Shown here in pieces: positions 22,944 through 33,704 of a DNA stretch of 64,000 nt (position 1 is its first letter; every line of letters begins with the position of its first letter). The notes beneath the pieces are model-generated. The model was not told the origin of the DNA, searched no databases, and worked only from the letters and a program-made list of their open reading frames with translations. The DNA is from Rhizophlyctis rosea (lineage: Eukaryota; Chytridiomycota; Chytridiomycetes; Rhizophlyctidales; Rhizophlyctidaceae), in NCBI GenBank assembly GCA_027596075.1, contig JADGJC010000002.1:186001-250000 (forward strand), in the 5' to 3' direction. Position numbers and translations under genes: made by a program.

Positions 22944-25571
22944 ATGTCCACTAACGGCACCCTCAAATTTACTCCGGAGATGGTGACCTCACTGCTCTGC
23001 TCACCTCTTTTGACGGAGTTGACGGCGAGCTGTGTTCCGACCACGGACGGCGCGGCTCTTTTTTCGGAGAATTATTTGTTGAGAGAAATGACAAAAACTG
23101 TTGGTCAGAACGGAGGGCGTATCGATCTTCCCCAGCTGCAGTCTCAGCTCAATATCGATTATCGACATATTGAACGAGCTGCGACCAAAATGGTACAGAG
23201 GGAGAACAGCGACATGATTTTGCTGCAGGCAAATCTAATCAACAGGTGGCTATGACAATTCTCAATGGCTAAACTTTGGTTCACCTTTGCATGTTGCTCA
23301 CGCCCAATACCAAGCGCATATATAAAAGATCTCAGCCGGAAAATCAACGAGAATTTGCAAGCAGTGGGGCATTTGACAATTAGTGATATCACACGCGAAA
23401 ATGGACTCCCATCGGATTGGCTGCAGCACGTGCGTCCATACTAGTTTTCACTTCGATCAATCTATGGATGACATTGAACCCTTCTGTTGTGAAGTTGGTG
23501 GATTCAGAACTAGGACAGGGAATTGAAGGCGTGAAAGATGACGTAGACCACAATCTCTTGTATACGCCTGAGCATTTGAATACATTGAAAATCAAAATCA
23601 GAGAACTACTATTGTCTTTAGACAGGTACTGACGTGAAAGACTACCTATTCGCTTAATCAAAATTGAAATCATTTACATTTTCACAGCCCACTGCCAATT
23701 TCTTCGGTTCAAAATAACCTCCCGCAATTGCCACAGCGACTCTTTCAGGGTATGGCCTACTTCGATTCAGGATGACAATGGGTACTTAACAATCAGTGTT
23801 ACAGTTGCGTTGGAATCCGTTTCCAAAGACTCCAGCATCCCAGGGAAGTTCCAAGGGGGTTCATATGTCCCAGATGTCTATGTGGAAAAGGTTTACGCGT
23901 CCTTGGATTCTGCGTACACCCAAAACGGATTCCTCAGTAGGTATAACATCAGGGGTACCAGATTTGTACGCAAATAACTGAGGTTTTCGCAGGTTACGAA
24001 GATTTGCGAAAACAAGGGATACAGGACCCTTCTGGGTTTGTGAAGGATCGCCATCCATCATGCAAGTGCCTTTCGAGTTGTGCGATCAGTCCTGCCCTTA
24101 TTGCCGAGGTTGACTGTGCTATCAATGAGCTATTGGAAAGTGGTTCTTGGATCGATCTGAAGGTGAGCAAATTGCATCAATATCTATCATTTCCATCCAT
24201 CAATGCTTTCAATGCAGGAAGTCCTACCAACTTGCGTCGTCGAGACAGATTTCCCGTCGTTGCTGGGAGAGATGTCAACTTTCACGGACAAATCTCAGCC
24301 AACCAGACTCCAATTACTTGGATGCTATGTTATTTGCGCTGCTTTCTTGGACAGATTGCGAGATGAACTGAAAGGGTTTGTGGAAAGAAAGGTGTCGGAA
24401 AGGCGTTCGCAAACTCAGGCGGAACGAATGCGAGCAACGAAAGGGAGCAAAAGACGCGTGGAAGAGCAAATCGTGACCGTCAATGAGGTACCAAACCGAT
24501 GCTCCACATTATTGCGCATTCTGGCGGCTGATTATCGGTTCAGATAGTCGGAGCATTGCAGGCATCGCATCGGAATGAAGATGTGGACCTGCTGCGGAGT
24601 GTCGCACCTCTTCTGGCTCCCTCTTTACGACAAGCAGTACAAGACGGGGAGCGCGCAGTGTTCATGTCACAAACAGTGCAGGAGGAGGGAATGACGGCTG
24701 ACGATGCGAGTGAGCAACTGGCAGACAAACCGATTGTCAGCAAGTGGTCTCACGTATCGTTATGCCTAGCTGGTCTGCAACACATTCATGGTAGGTTGCA
24801 CCAACTAGGAAATAGTTGTATCCTTGGATTGACCACATCGATATCTCCAGATCATGCGGCCCGACAGAAGTTGGAGAAACATCTGTGCGAAACTCTATGT
24901 AATACTTTATGGCAGGATGTTTCAACTCATCATCAAAGCCTACATGCTCGGGCTGAAATGCGTGCTGACAGTTGCACCAAAGAGTGTAACCTCGCGGAGA
25001 CTGCTTCAACTAAACAGGTTTGTCCCACTCCCCAACTGCACAATGACATCGTTTTTGCAACGCCAAATTCACCACACAATAGGACGTCACCGATTTCCTC
25101 AACCATCTCAACTCCCTATACACCACATGCCCCGCCTACATTGACCGATCAACACCTACATCCTTACCTCCCTCATCATCAGATGCCGAGGAATTGATCC
25201 AGTTTCACAAGAACTCCCTTCTTTCCCAGCTCCATACTGCCTCCGAACCTGCCCTTATCTTGCACCTTGCGACGCTCCTTATATTCATCCATTCACATCC
25301 TGGCACTCTCATATACGCATCTGGTCGATTCGTCCCACCGGTTTTGAAGAGCATGGAGGCTCCGCTGAAGGTTATCACAATAGAAAATGCGGAAGGAGCA
25401 GAGAGGAATGGGTGGGACCTTCTCCACGGATATCAGAAAGAGATCATGACTGGGATGAAGGATCCTGGCCGGCTGAAGACGCTATTAGAATCCAACATTG
25501 GGGAGGAGGTGAAGACATTTGTGATAAAGCAGATGTCGTTAGATAGTCAGCACCAAGGCAGTTCGTTATGA
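22944..25571 (+). CDS. UFL1: E3 UFM1-protein ligase UFL1
   Basis: Scaffold-type ligase transferring the ubiquitin-like UFM1 from UFC1 to targets such as ribosomal uL24 at the ER. Exons are 22944-23245, 23316-23430, 23495-23625, 23688-23749, 23805-23936, 23993-24162, 24218-24487, 24544-25017 and 25083-25571, giving 714 aa (human about 794) with every junction in phase. Winged-helix repeats are recognisable: NGGRIDLPQLQSQLNIDYRH, DLSRKINENLQAVGHLTISD, LLYTPEHLNTLKIKIRELL, SYVPDVYVEKVYASLDSAYT then NGFLSYEDLRKQGI (human counterparts GGRVNIVDLQQVINVD, VFVPDIYSRTQ and NGYLEFDALSRLGI). A charged stretch follows (KR-rich, residues about 390-420), then a helical C-terminal region including EPALILHLATLLIFIHSHPG. 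The start used lacks the about 25-residue N-terminal helix of human UFL1. Most Dikarya lack this system. Confidence 0.88.
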
Positions 25572-25859
25572 AGAGAAATGTCCATCGCAAATATACCTTT
25601 CTCAGTGTTACCCGATGATTTGCAAATGAGATTTGAGAATGCAATGATCAAATGCTTGCCGTCATCGAGAGCATGCCAAAGGTTGGATATGCAAACAAAT
25701 AGACGCAGACGCCCGTGAAGGCAAATATTTCATTAAAAGGTACAAATTTACTATCGCCAAAACTATTATACATGAATCGCTAATATATAAATAAGCTTGT
25801 ATTCTACCGCATAATAATCTATACTGGACTATATCTTCATCACCTACATAGACATAAGA

Positions 25860-28828
25860 CTACACAATGCAAACCTGCCGTGCTCCCCACTCCCCCTTGA
25901 ATTTACCTACGATGGGACGGACCCACAGCTCAATGGCCTCTCCAGGCTCGAACCCGCCAATTGCCAACATGGGCACATCCCCACCCCCAGCATACTCCCT
26001 CCCCGTATTAGTAATAACAATGTTCCATTGATCCACCTTCGCCCCATTCCACGGAAGATCCCACTCCGCCCACAATTCTCCCGGTTTCCGCTTCTCGCCG
26101 TTCAGACACCGGATTTCGTGTACTCGGGGCGGTAAGAGATCAGTTTCTTCCCAGTTTCGCGTTTGGTAGGCGTTTAGGAGGGCTTTGGATTCCTGTAGCG
26201 CGTCGTTTAGGAGGTCGGTCATTTCGTTCAGAGGAATGCGTGTGTCTTGGTAGATGCGGTAAAGCCAGAATGGATTGGTGCAGCAGAGATGCTGTGGGAC
26301 CCATCTCGTTGTTGTGATCTCATGTTGCTTGGCTGGTGAAAGATGTTTGATGCCGCCACTCAGTTCGCTACGGTTTGGATGTGCAACTGCATTGCTCTCG
26401 TCTTGGATCTGCAGAAGGCATATGAATACATCAGCACTTATGGTTATAAGTCGCATTGGAAATAGGATAACAAAAACCCACCTCAAGAGCGCGGTAAATC
26501 AATGCCATTCCAGGTAGGTTCGCCATCGTCTTGTAAGGCGTGTAATGCCCAGCAGGCACGCCGTACGGGAAAATCTCCACAAGCACCGTTCCCCGTCTAC
26601 AAAACATTCCCATCACCAAAATACTCCCATGCATGCCAATCACCATCCGTGCCCGCCGCAAAACTCTAATCTGATCATCGAACGATAGATCCTCATTCCG
26701 CACAAACTTGGTCTCCATCCCAAACTCCTTCGTCAAATGGGCGGCCAGCTCCTCCTCATTGATGATCAGACGGTTGGACTTCCGGGATAAGATAACGATC
26801 AAATCGGTTCCGATGTAATCCACGCTGTTACCGGGTGGCTCAGGTTGAGGCTTATCGATGAAGCGATTATAATCCTCATCCTCCCCAACCGGTAACCCCA
26901 GCCGCCTCACAAACCATTCCGCCACCTCCCGCACATGCATCCCATTAACCGCCTTATCCTCAATCGGCCCTTGCGGTTTGTCGAACCCGTACTGATACCA
27001 TGTGGTAAGTTTGGAATTGCCCACAACGGCGTCCCGGAAACAGGTAATGACATCTTCGTCTTGCCGGATATAAGCGCCAAATCGAATCGGATATTTAGAC
27101 AGAAAGGCGAAAGGCCGCGTGGAATCCGTCGCCCCATGCATTCCCTCGATGAATATGCGGTGCGTATCGAGCGAGAACGGCATCGACAGATTGTGACTCC
27201 CCTTCCCAACGTATTCCTTCAGCATAAAGTACATGCCCAAAACATCGTCATGTAAGTTATGCATGATGTTTCTGGGGTGCAATCGCTTTTGAATGAAGTG
27301 AAGCTGCTCCTCGTAGCGGACGGCGACGTTCTGAAAGTCGGGATTGAATGGCGAGACTTCGGCAAAGTTCCAGCGGAAGTAAGGGTGATTGGCAACCGTG
27401 CCGAGTTCCAAGAGGCCACCTGCGAAGCGGTGGAGGGGAACATTATGCTGTTGCGTCCGGTTTGTTTGGAGAATGAACCACTCGTCTTCTTTCGGAGTGT
27501 AGCAGAGGTTGCGGAAGCGACATACGCTACAGAGCAAAGATTGTACGCTTAACGCCATGATTTACAGATTATGAAGTAGGATGTTATGAAGCACATACCG
27601 GTTGTTTTTGTCATTCCCATAGCACCACACATCTGAGGAAGGCAATGTCTTGAAGATCTGAACCGGCGTATTGTCCTTCAAGTCAACATGGCGCATTAGT
27701 TTGTCGTGCTCCTTCTTCATTTCAGCGTCCGCTGTTATGTCACGGTCAGCTTGGTACCCAACGAAAACCAAAACATCCTGATACGAACTTATCGGTTTCG
27801 TCGGTTTTGGAGCCTCGAACTTCTTCGTTGACTTTCGGTGCTGAGAGTTCTTAGAAGAAGAGGTCTCTACGAAATGGTTCTCTGGATGCACAGCTTCCGC
27901 TTGCGCTCCCTTCGCTTTGTCCCCATCTCCCTTTGCCGCGGTATCTCCGTTATGTGCAACTGAACCCTCCTGTTGTCCAGCCTTCGGGTTCCCATCTGGA
28001 GCTTGATTTGATTGCCGCAACATATCATTTTGCTGCTTGACCAACTTCGCTTCGGCCTCCATCTTATGTTTCTGCTCTTGTTGTCCCCGAACGACTTCGC
28101 TGGCGACAGGGTCTGTCGCTAACTTTATCTTCGGATCAGAACCAGCGGGGCCGACTTTGGAGTTTGCAGAATTCTTTGCGCGTTCCAACCCCACATCAGC
28201 CTGTTCCTCCTTGATTACTTTTGTTTCTACAGGGGGAGACGGCTCCGTAGGTGGTTGCGCTAGAGTGGGAGTTTCAATCACGTCTTCCGCAATTTCCGGC
28301 GTTGTAGGCTCAAGCGGTTGGTTCGGCTGAACTTCCTGTTTAGGAGCGGTCGCAAGAGAGACGATGTGATCGTTTTGGCGCTTGATTGTGTTCTCCAAAT
28401 CTTGTACAGAAAGGCAATGTCAACGGGCTTTCGCGTAAGTCAACTTTGCAGTGCATACCTTCGATCCTTGACTTGTATTCTTTCTCTAAATCAGCTCTCA
28501 AAGCATCCAGTCCGGCACCACTTTTCGCGTTGCCGTATGACCATATCCCCCAGGAGTTTGCAACAAATATGCATGCAACGACCAACACAATCAACAACAG
28601 TAGGCGCGAGACACTTCGGGTGGGTGCGCCCTTCCTTCCTGAATTGGATGAAAAAGGCGACTTCTCATACCCATTATTGGGCGAGTATGGGTCGGCTCCA
28701 CGGCGCCGCATAGCAAGATAGGGTTGCCGCGCTTGCGGTTTTTCCATTGCCGGTCTGGGCGAAGGCGACTGAGGAGGGTTGGTGGAGTAGGAGGAATCGA
28801 TTCGAATGAACGGGGCGTCGAAGGACAT
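25860..28828 (-). CDS. POMGNT2-like glycosyltransferase (GT61) with FN3-like C-terminus
   Basis: Type II membrane glycosyltransferase, 928 aa. Exons on the minus strand are 28828-28459, 28400-27599, 27547-26482 and 26408-25860, with phases consistent. The cytosolic tail is followed by one transmembrane helix (LLLLIVLVVACIFVANSWGI). Then comes a roughly 270-residue disordered, Lys/Glu/Pro/Gln-rich stem that human POMGNT2 (about 580 aa) lacks. The catalytic region carries the family marks: VCRFRNLCYTPKEDEWFI, GGLLELGTVANHPYFRWNF, EEQLHFIQKRLHPRNIMHN, RRARMVIGMHGSILVMGMF, EIFPYGVPAGHYTPYKTMA. The last about 100 residues (PRVHEIRCLNGEKR, LWAEWDLPWNGAKVDQWNI, GGFEPGEAIELWVRP) resemble the fibronectin III domain at the end of POMGNT2. 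In animals the enzyme adds beta-1,4-GlcNAc to O-mannose. The acceptor in this fungus is unknown, possibly O-mannosylated wall or secreted proteins. Confidence 0.82.
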
Positions 28829-29774
28829 TTGCTGGCGGCTGGAACTCACTGCTGCAAAAGACCACTGCGTATTGTGGAAAGTGTTGGTGTGGACTACTGT
28901 TTGCTACCTGTTATGCCCAAGTTAGTGGAATCAAAACGACAACCGCACTGGGGCAAATGTAAATAAACAATACCTTCAAGCCACAGCGCAGTGTCCTTGC
29001 TGTGAGTGCACAGCCAGCTACAGCCGTGCCGAGAGAAACAGAGGTGAGTGCTTGTGAAGTGCTAGTTGTCCACCCGCGTTGCCACCAAGGGCGTAATGCG
29101 CGTCGTGTTGTGCAAAAGACTAGGTAGACCAGCAGTCAAGAGATGTTGCAGTGGAGAGAGGTGTGTGTTTTGATTTGATGGGGGAAGGACAACGAATCAT
29201 GATGGGTCCCAAATTTCGCATCGTGCATGATGGGGCTTGCAATGCCAATGTCGTACAATCCGGCCGCATGCACATTTCGGAGGTTTGCCTTCAAAAGTCT
29301 CAAATTCAGTTGAATTGCGTGCGGCACATGTGGCGTAGAGGCGCGCGTTTGTCCAATCTTGGGCAAAGTAGGCAAGTGAATTATGGGCATATTACTCGGC
29401 CTTTGTCGAAATGTCAGTGGTGGCCTATAAGGTTTTCCTGAGTGCTGACACTGACAAGCGCAGAAGGGCGGGTCTGCAAAATGGTTACGACAGTCCAGGA
29501 CAGTTCAGAATAACAATATATTTTCAGTTATTCAGCAACATTTCCATCCAGATGAATTTCGTTGAGCTCAGATTGATCGACCTGAAGGGTTGGTTGTGGT
29601 CATGTACCTGATGTCATTGAATTATCATGCAGTAAATACTGAGTATACTGGCTATTGTCGGGTTCAGTCAATGCTTGAGGTCTCGTAGCCGGCTGAAAAG
29701 ATGCGCGCAGGTTGGCAATACTAGAGAGCAGCCAGGCGGGACTGAATCATTTCCGAATACAGCTGAGACTTTCT
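28829..29774. other. Spacer between GT61 gene and PIN4
   Basis: Upstream region of the GT61 gene and 3' flank of PIN4, both on the minus strand. Frames at 29136-29441 have no domain. A non-coding 5' exon of the GT61 gene may lie here, since AG/GT pairs are present around 28866-28980, but no exon can be supported. Confidence 0.45.
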
Positions 29775-30387
29775 CTACTTGCGGTCCTCAACCATGATGA
29801 TATGGTAGCCTATTCCAATATGCATGTCAGCTCGCTCTTTATGTATGTACGAGGGAACAACGCGCTCTTTCTCACCATGCACAGTTTTCACCGGAGGATT
29901 TGTATAGATCGGTGCATCACAAGTGCTTGGCTGCAATGCAAATGCAGCATCCTATGGAACAGACATGGTTGGTGAAGACGTTATTGAAACGCGGGCCGAC
30001 TACACAGCTTTAGGTTTATTTATTTACCTGAAACGGTCCGACCATGCTCCCCCTTGTCATCCAGCCGAGAGAACCCCCAGCTTTTGCCTTATCTTCTGAA
30101 AATTCTTCAGCGACCTTGTCAAAGCGAACCTTGTCCTGAAGTTTTCCCATCGCTTCCATCACCTAATTATTTGCCGACACATAGGCACAGTCGCAACCCG
30201 TTAAAACAAACAAATTGCAACGCGGAAGAAACACGCCCTGAATTACTTTGCCGTGTTTTTCACACAAAATGTGCCGGACTTTGATGGAGTTCGCCGCCTT
30301 CAGTTTAACCGCCTTCCCTCCTCCATCTTCGTCGTCGCCACCTCCCTTCTTGCTGCCCTTCCCTGCGGATTGTTTTTTGGGACCCAT
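29775..30387 (-). CDS. PIN4: Parvulin-type peptidyl-prolyl isomerase PIN4 (Par14)
   Basis: Small cis-trans prolyl isomerase of the parvulin class that functions in pre-rRNA processing and chromatin in animals. Exons on the minus strand are 30387-30247, 30162-30028, 29951-29876 and 29809-29775, giving 128 aa (human Par14 131) with phases verified. The N-terminus [20 protein letters not shown] is the basic Gly/Lys-rich DNA-binding tail typical of Par14. The catalytic domain reads [49 protein letters not shown] and [10 protein letters not shown], and closes with [11 protein letters not shown]. It lacks the WW domain of PIN1. It shares a 322-bp upstream region with AHA1. Confidence 0.95.
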
Positions 30388-30709
30388 GGTTGCCAACCGA
30401 ACGCAATGGAACGAGATGCAAGACGAGCTGGTGTCCAGCACCAACAGGCCAGCAGCGTGCACGCAACATGGTTGTAGCTAGGGCATTGGGCCAATCAAGT
30501 TGCTTGCTTTTGATGTGGCGTTGCTGTACCTCCCTGGAAAGTTCTGGTGAAATTGGCCCGGCTCACGAGAAGCTGGTTCTGCAGTTACATAACCCCGGTG
30601 GTGAGATCTCCTCTTCTAACGCTACTCGCAAACCATCAGACGCTTATTCCTGCAGCTTCAACTCTCCGATACTCCCAACGCTGAACGTCCATCTGCGTCC
30701 ACGCTCACC
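30388..30709. promoter_or_regulatory. 322-bp shared upstream region of PIN4 and AHA1
   Basis: Both start codons face outward, so this region must drive both genes. A heat-shock-element-like cluster was looked for; scattered TTC/GAA trimers occur near 30530-30560 (GGAAAGTTCTGGTGAAATT) but do not form a clean triple. Confidence 0.5.
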
Positions 30710-32001
30710 ATGACTCAACAAACTAATTGGAAAAATGTCGGAAATTGGTAAGTCTCTAGATCAGGGTTGAGGTGTCTGCCATATGTATTGACGAGCAGGC
30801 GCGTCATCGCAGGCACTGGGTCGAAAAGAACTGTATGCCATGGGCGAACGAGTATATCAAGCAACAACTTGTCGGTCAAACGGTCGACGATGCCGGAGTC
30901 AAGGCCACCATCACGGAAGTGGTGTCTGTTGACGGTGACGTAAATATCAACCAACGGAAAGGGAAGCTTATCACTATTTATGACCTTTCGATCAATGCCA
31001 GATGGAAGGGTATGTGTCGACGCATGTGTCATTCGTATTGGTTCTGATTTCGCTTGACTCTTGACGCGCAAATTCAGCGGAGGCAGCGGACGGCTTTTCG
31101 GCGACGGGTAAAGTCCAACTACCAGAATTCATGCACGACACGGAGGAGGATGAGATTGTGGTATGTGTTCAAACATGTGCAATAATGGATATCCTGAGTT
31201 GGAGGTCTGATGGCAAGCTTGGCAGTACGAGATCACAGTGGACGATGAATCGAAGGAGACAGATAAGATTAAGGAGGTCGTCCGAAAGAAGCTATCAGCC
31301 GCCATTGGACGTCAACTGAGGGATTTTTCAAAGAAGATGATTGAGGGTTGGTAAACAATATTCTACGCGTCATCGCATGAGTGATTGATACTTACTCCAC
31401 TTCACAGCAAATGGGAAAGATGTACACATCGCACCGGAGGAGATGAAGGGCCACCCGGTCCTTAAAACATACACCCCGAAACCGCCGGTGTCATCGGCAT
31501 CGAGTACGGTGTCGCAAGGCAAAGCTGGAGTGTTGGGCGGCCTTACGGCCATCACCCAGAAGATCGAACTAGTTGCTTCCGCGTCGGATATCTACGAGAC
31601 TTTGCTGGATCCACAACGTGTGCGGGTTTGGACGAGGGGGAGGGCGGAAATTACAAAGGAGGTCGGGGGCGCATTTAACCTGTTCGATGGCAACATCACG
31701 GGTAGCAACGTAGAATTGGTTCCGAACAAGAAGATTGTGCAGGAATGGCGTTTGAAGAGCTGGCCGAGCGACCACTATTCCACCGTTACATTGGAGTTGC
31801 AGCAAGGGGATGATTCAACAACGGTACATCTTACTCAACGGGAAGTGCCGATTGGGGAGAAGGATGTGACGGAAAATAACTGGAACTACTACTACTGGAA
31901 TTCTATCAAATCTTCATTCGGGTATGTGGTCTTGTGGTTTGAATTGCCATCTCTCAAATGCTCACAACGTAGTTTCCATTAGATATGGCGCGCTTATTTA
32001 G
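30710..32001 (+). CDS. AHA1: Activator of Hsp90 ATPase AHA1
   Basis: Co-chaperone that binds the middle and N domains of Hsp90 and stimulates ATP hydrolysis. Exons are 30710-30747, 30813-31009, 31078-31160, 31226-31346, 31408-31921 and 31983-32001, giving 323 aa (family about 330-350) with all junctions in phase. The N-terminal domain starts MTQQTNWKNVGNWHWVEKNC, with the conserved N-W-H-W-x-E-K, and contains DLSINARWKAEAADGFSATG (human counterpart near the RKxGKxIFFYEW region). The C-terminal AHSA1/START-like domain holds ITQKIELVASASDIYETLLD, RVRVWTRGRAEITKEVGGAF, FDGNITGSNVELVPNKKIVQ, EWRLKSWPSDHYSTVTLEL and ENNWNYYYWNSIKSSFGYG. The last exon adds only six residues (YGALI plus one split codon). 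Confidence 0.95.
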
Positions 32002-32614
32002 ATTTGATTATACAGACAGTATGTCGACGGGGTGTAGATAGTGTAGGAGAGGAACGGCCTGCATGATGAATTGGGCAAACAAGGAGTTACCAACGTACTT
32101 AATATATGCATTTTGGGCTGTACCATTTTCTTCTGTTGGTTTTTGGCAAGTCCAAATTGGTACATTGTATTGCTACAAAGTAGAGCCATCTTCACTCGGA
32201 TGCGGCCAGCGTCGTGTGAAAAACGACAATACCCACGGAACCCCACCGGAGTTTGCTTCCAAATAGAACTGTGGCAGGGAGGCGATGTTGGCACATTGAA
32301 TGGTAAATAGGAAGCGAACATTTTTAGAATGATCGGACGAACCCATTCATCAACAGTGCGATTGGGGGATACCGCTTACGTAACCGATTGATCAGGAGAC
32401 CAGTCCTTGTGCTTGATGTGTTCTCGAAGAGAGGTACTTGAATCCATTTCTCGGCAGAGGGACTGGCCGCCGTTATCAAGTTTGGTCATATAATAGTCCC
32501 CGGTTCCCCTCCCCCTCCTTGAAACTTTCCCAAAAACAGAAAAACTTATTCACCATCATTCTATCGTCTAATCTTGATTTTTCTGTTCATATAAGTACAA
32601 TAACATCAGTTTGG
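32002..32614. other. Spacer downstream of AHA1
   Basis: 3' flank of AHA1 and promoter of the next plus-strand gene. Short frames on both strands show no domain. CT/CCCTCC-rich sequence at 32500-32525 and a TATAATAG word near 32490 could be promoter elements for the gene at 32615 (inference). Confidence 0.45.
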
Positions 32615-33556
32615 ATGTCCCACCCGTTTGCGCCCGACTATGACGCTGCGGGGGACGAAGTCAAAGCCCTTCCTTCGCGCCCATCGTCCGCACCTCGACG
32701 AACATACTCCGCGCGTCACGCTCCATCTGCTCCATCATCCCTACGCGGATCAAGACCATCGTCATCCACCAGTTCCAGCACCGCCATTAGAGAGGTAGTA
32801 CTCGAAGATGTAGACAATGAGCCAACTACAGCAAGCTTATTTCGACCCTCCGGTCGACCACGTACCCGCTCCGACGCGTCTCCTACTCGGCTAGGAGCAC
32901 ATTCACGTAATTCCACTCCTGTCTGCGGATCCCCGCTACCTCCTCCTCGGCCTTCCTCTGTAAAGTCGCTTCATGATTCACGAGGGTCCGTGGTGGGACG
33001 TGCAGGGTCAGGGTCACTAAAGCAAATAGCGGAAGCAGCGCCGGCGGGCGGAGTGGCTGTAAGGGGTGTTCCTCGGAGCTGGAGTTATCGACAAATGAAG
33101 AAGGGAATAGAGGCGGAGGCGGAGGCAAGGAAGGCGTATTCGGGGGTAGGGGCTGCGGAGGAAAATCCATTCAGAGGGTCGGTTGGGGCAATATCTGTAA
33201 ACGACACTATTGAGTTCGACTTCGATGGGGATGAGAATAACGCGGACAATGCGGCTTCGCCTTTGCCACTCCCGACACAACACAAACCGTCACCGCCCCC
33301 AATTCAGCACACAAAGGCGCAAAGTGAAGTGATAGAAAAACAGACATCGCATAGCAGAGAAGTATCTGATGGAGAGAGAAAAAGTAGATGGAGCGTTGGC
33401 GGAGATCGGCACCATCATATGCCAGATCATCACGGTGATGCATGGGGATTAGATCACAGCAAGAAGAAAGGCGGATGGTTTAATAAAGTGGTGTCATCTG
33501 TGAAGGGGCGTCTAAGTCATCACGGTACATTCACCCATGGCCCTGTGCAAACGTAG
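32615..33556 (+). CDS. Unknown intrinsically disordered Ser/Pro/Arg-rich protein
   Basis: A 313-aa single-exon frame starting MSHPFAPDYDAAGDEVKALP. No family recognised. Almost the whole protein is disordered, with repeated S-R-P-S/P-R-S phrases (LRGSRPSSSTSSSTAI, RTRSDASPTRLGAHSRNSTP) that look like basophilic kinase sites. A short helical segment is near residue 165 (SYRQMKKGIEAEAEARKAY). An acidic patch (NDTIEFDFDGDENNAD) follows, then a His-rich stretch (GGDRHHHMPDHHGDAWG). A basic amphipathic C-terminus (KKKGGWFNKVVSSVKGRLSH) could associate with membrane. It may be a cell-cortex or vesicle adaptor, but nothing confirms this. Confidence 0.65.
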   Translation: MSHPFAPDYDAAGDEVKALPSRPSSAPRRTYSARHAPSAPSSLRGSRPSSSTSSSTAIREVVLEDVDNEPTTASLFRPSGRPRTRSDASPTRLGAHSRNSTPVCGSPLPPPRPSSVKSLHDSRGSVVGRAGSGSLKQIAEAAPAGGVAVRGVPRSWSYRQMKKGIEAEAEARKAYSGVGAAEENPFRGSVGAISVNDTIEFDFDGDENNADNAASPLPLPTQHKPSPPPIQHTKAQSEVIEKQTSHSREVSDGERKSRWSVGGDRHHHMPDHHGDAWGLDHSKKKGGWFNKVVSSVKGRLSHHGTFTHGPVQT

Positions 33557-33704
33557 GTAGCGTGTAGGGTAGTTAGAGTAGAATGTGAATATCCCCTTAA
33601 TGATGTATATAGTTGTAATAGGATACGTGCTTCATAGTGATGCGGAAAGTCCACTGGGGACAGCTTTGTTTTGTCATTGTTTGTTATCGATTTCTATTGA
33701 GCGG

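Noticed and set aside
33560..33704. Overlap or fusion between the disordered protein and RFC4
   Set aside because: The two genes converge with a clear 148-bp gap and their own stop codons.
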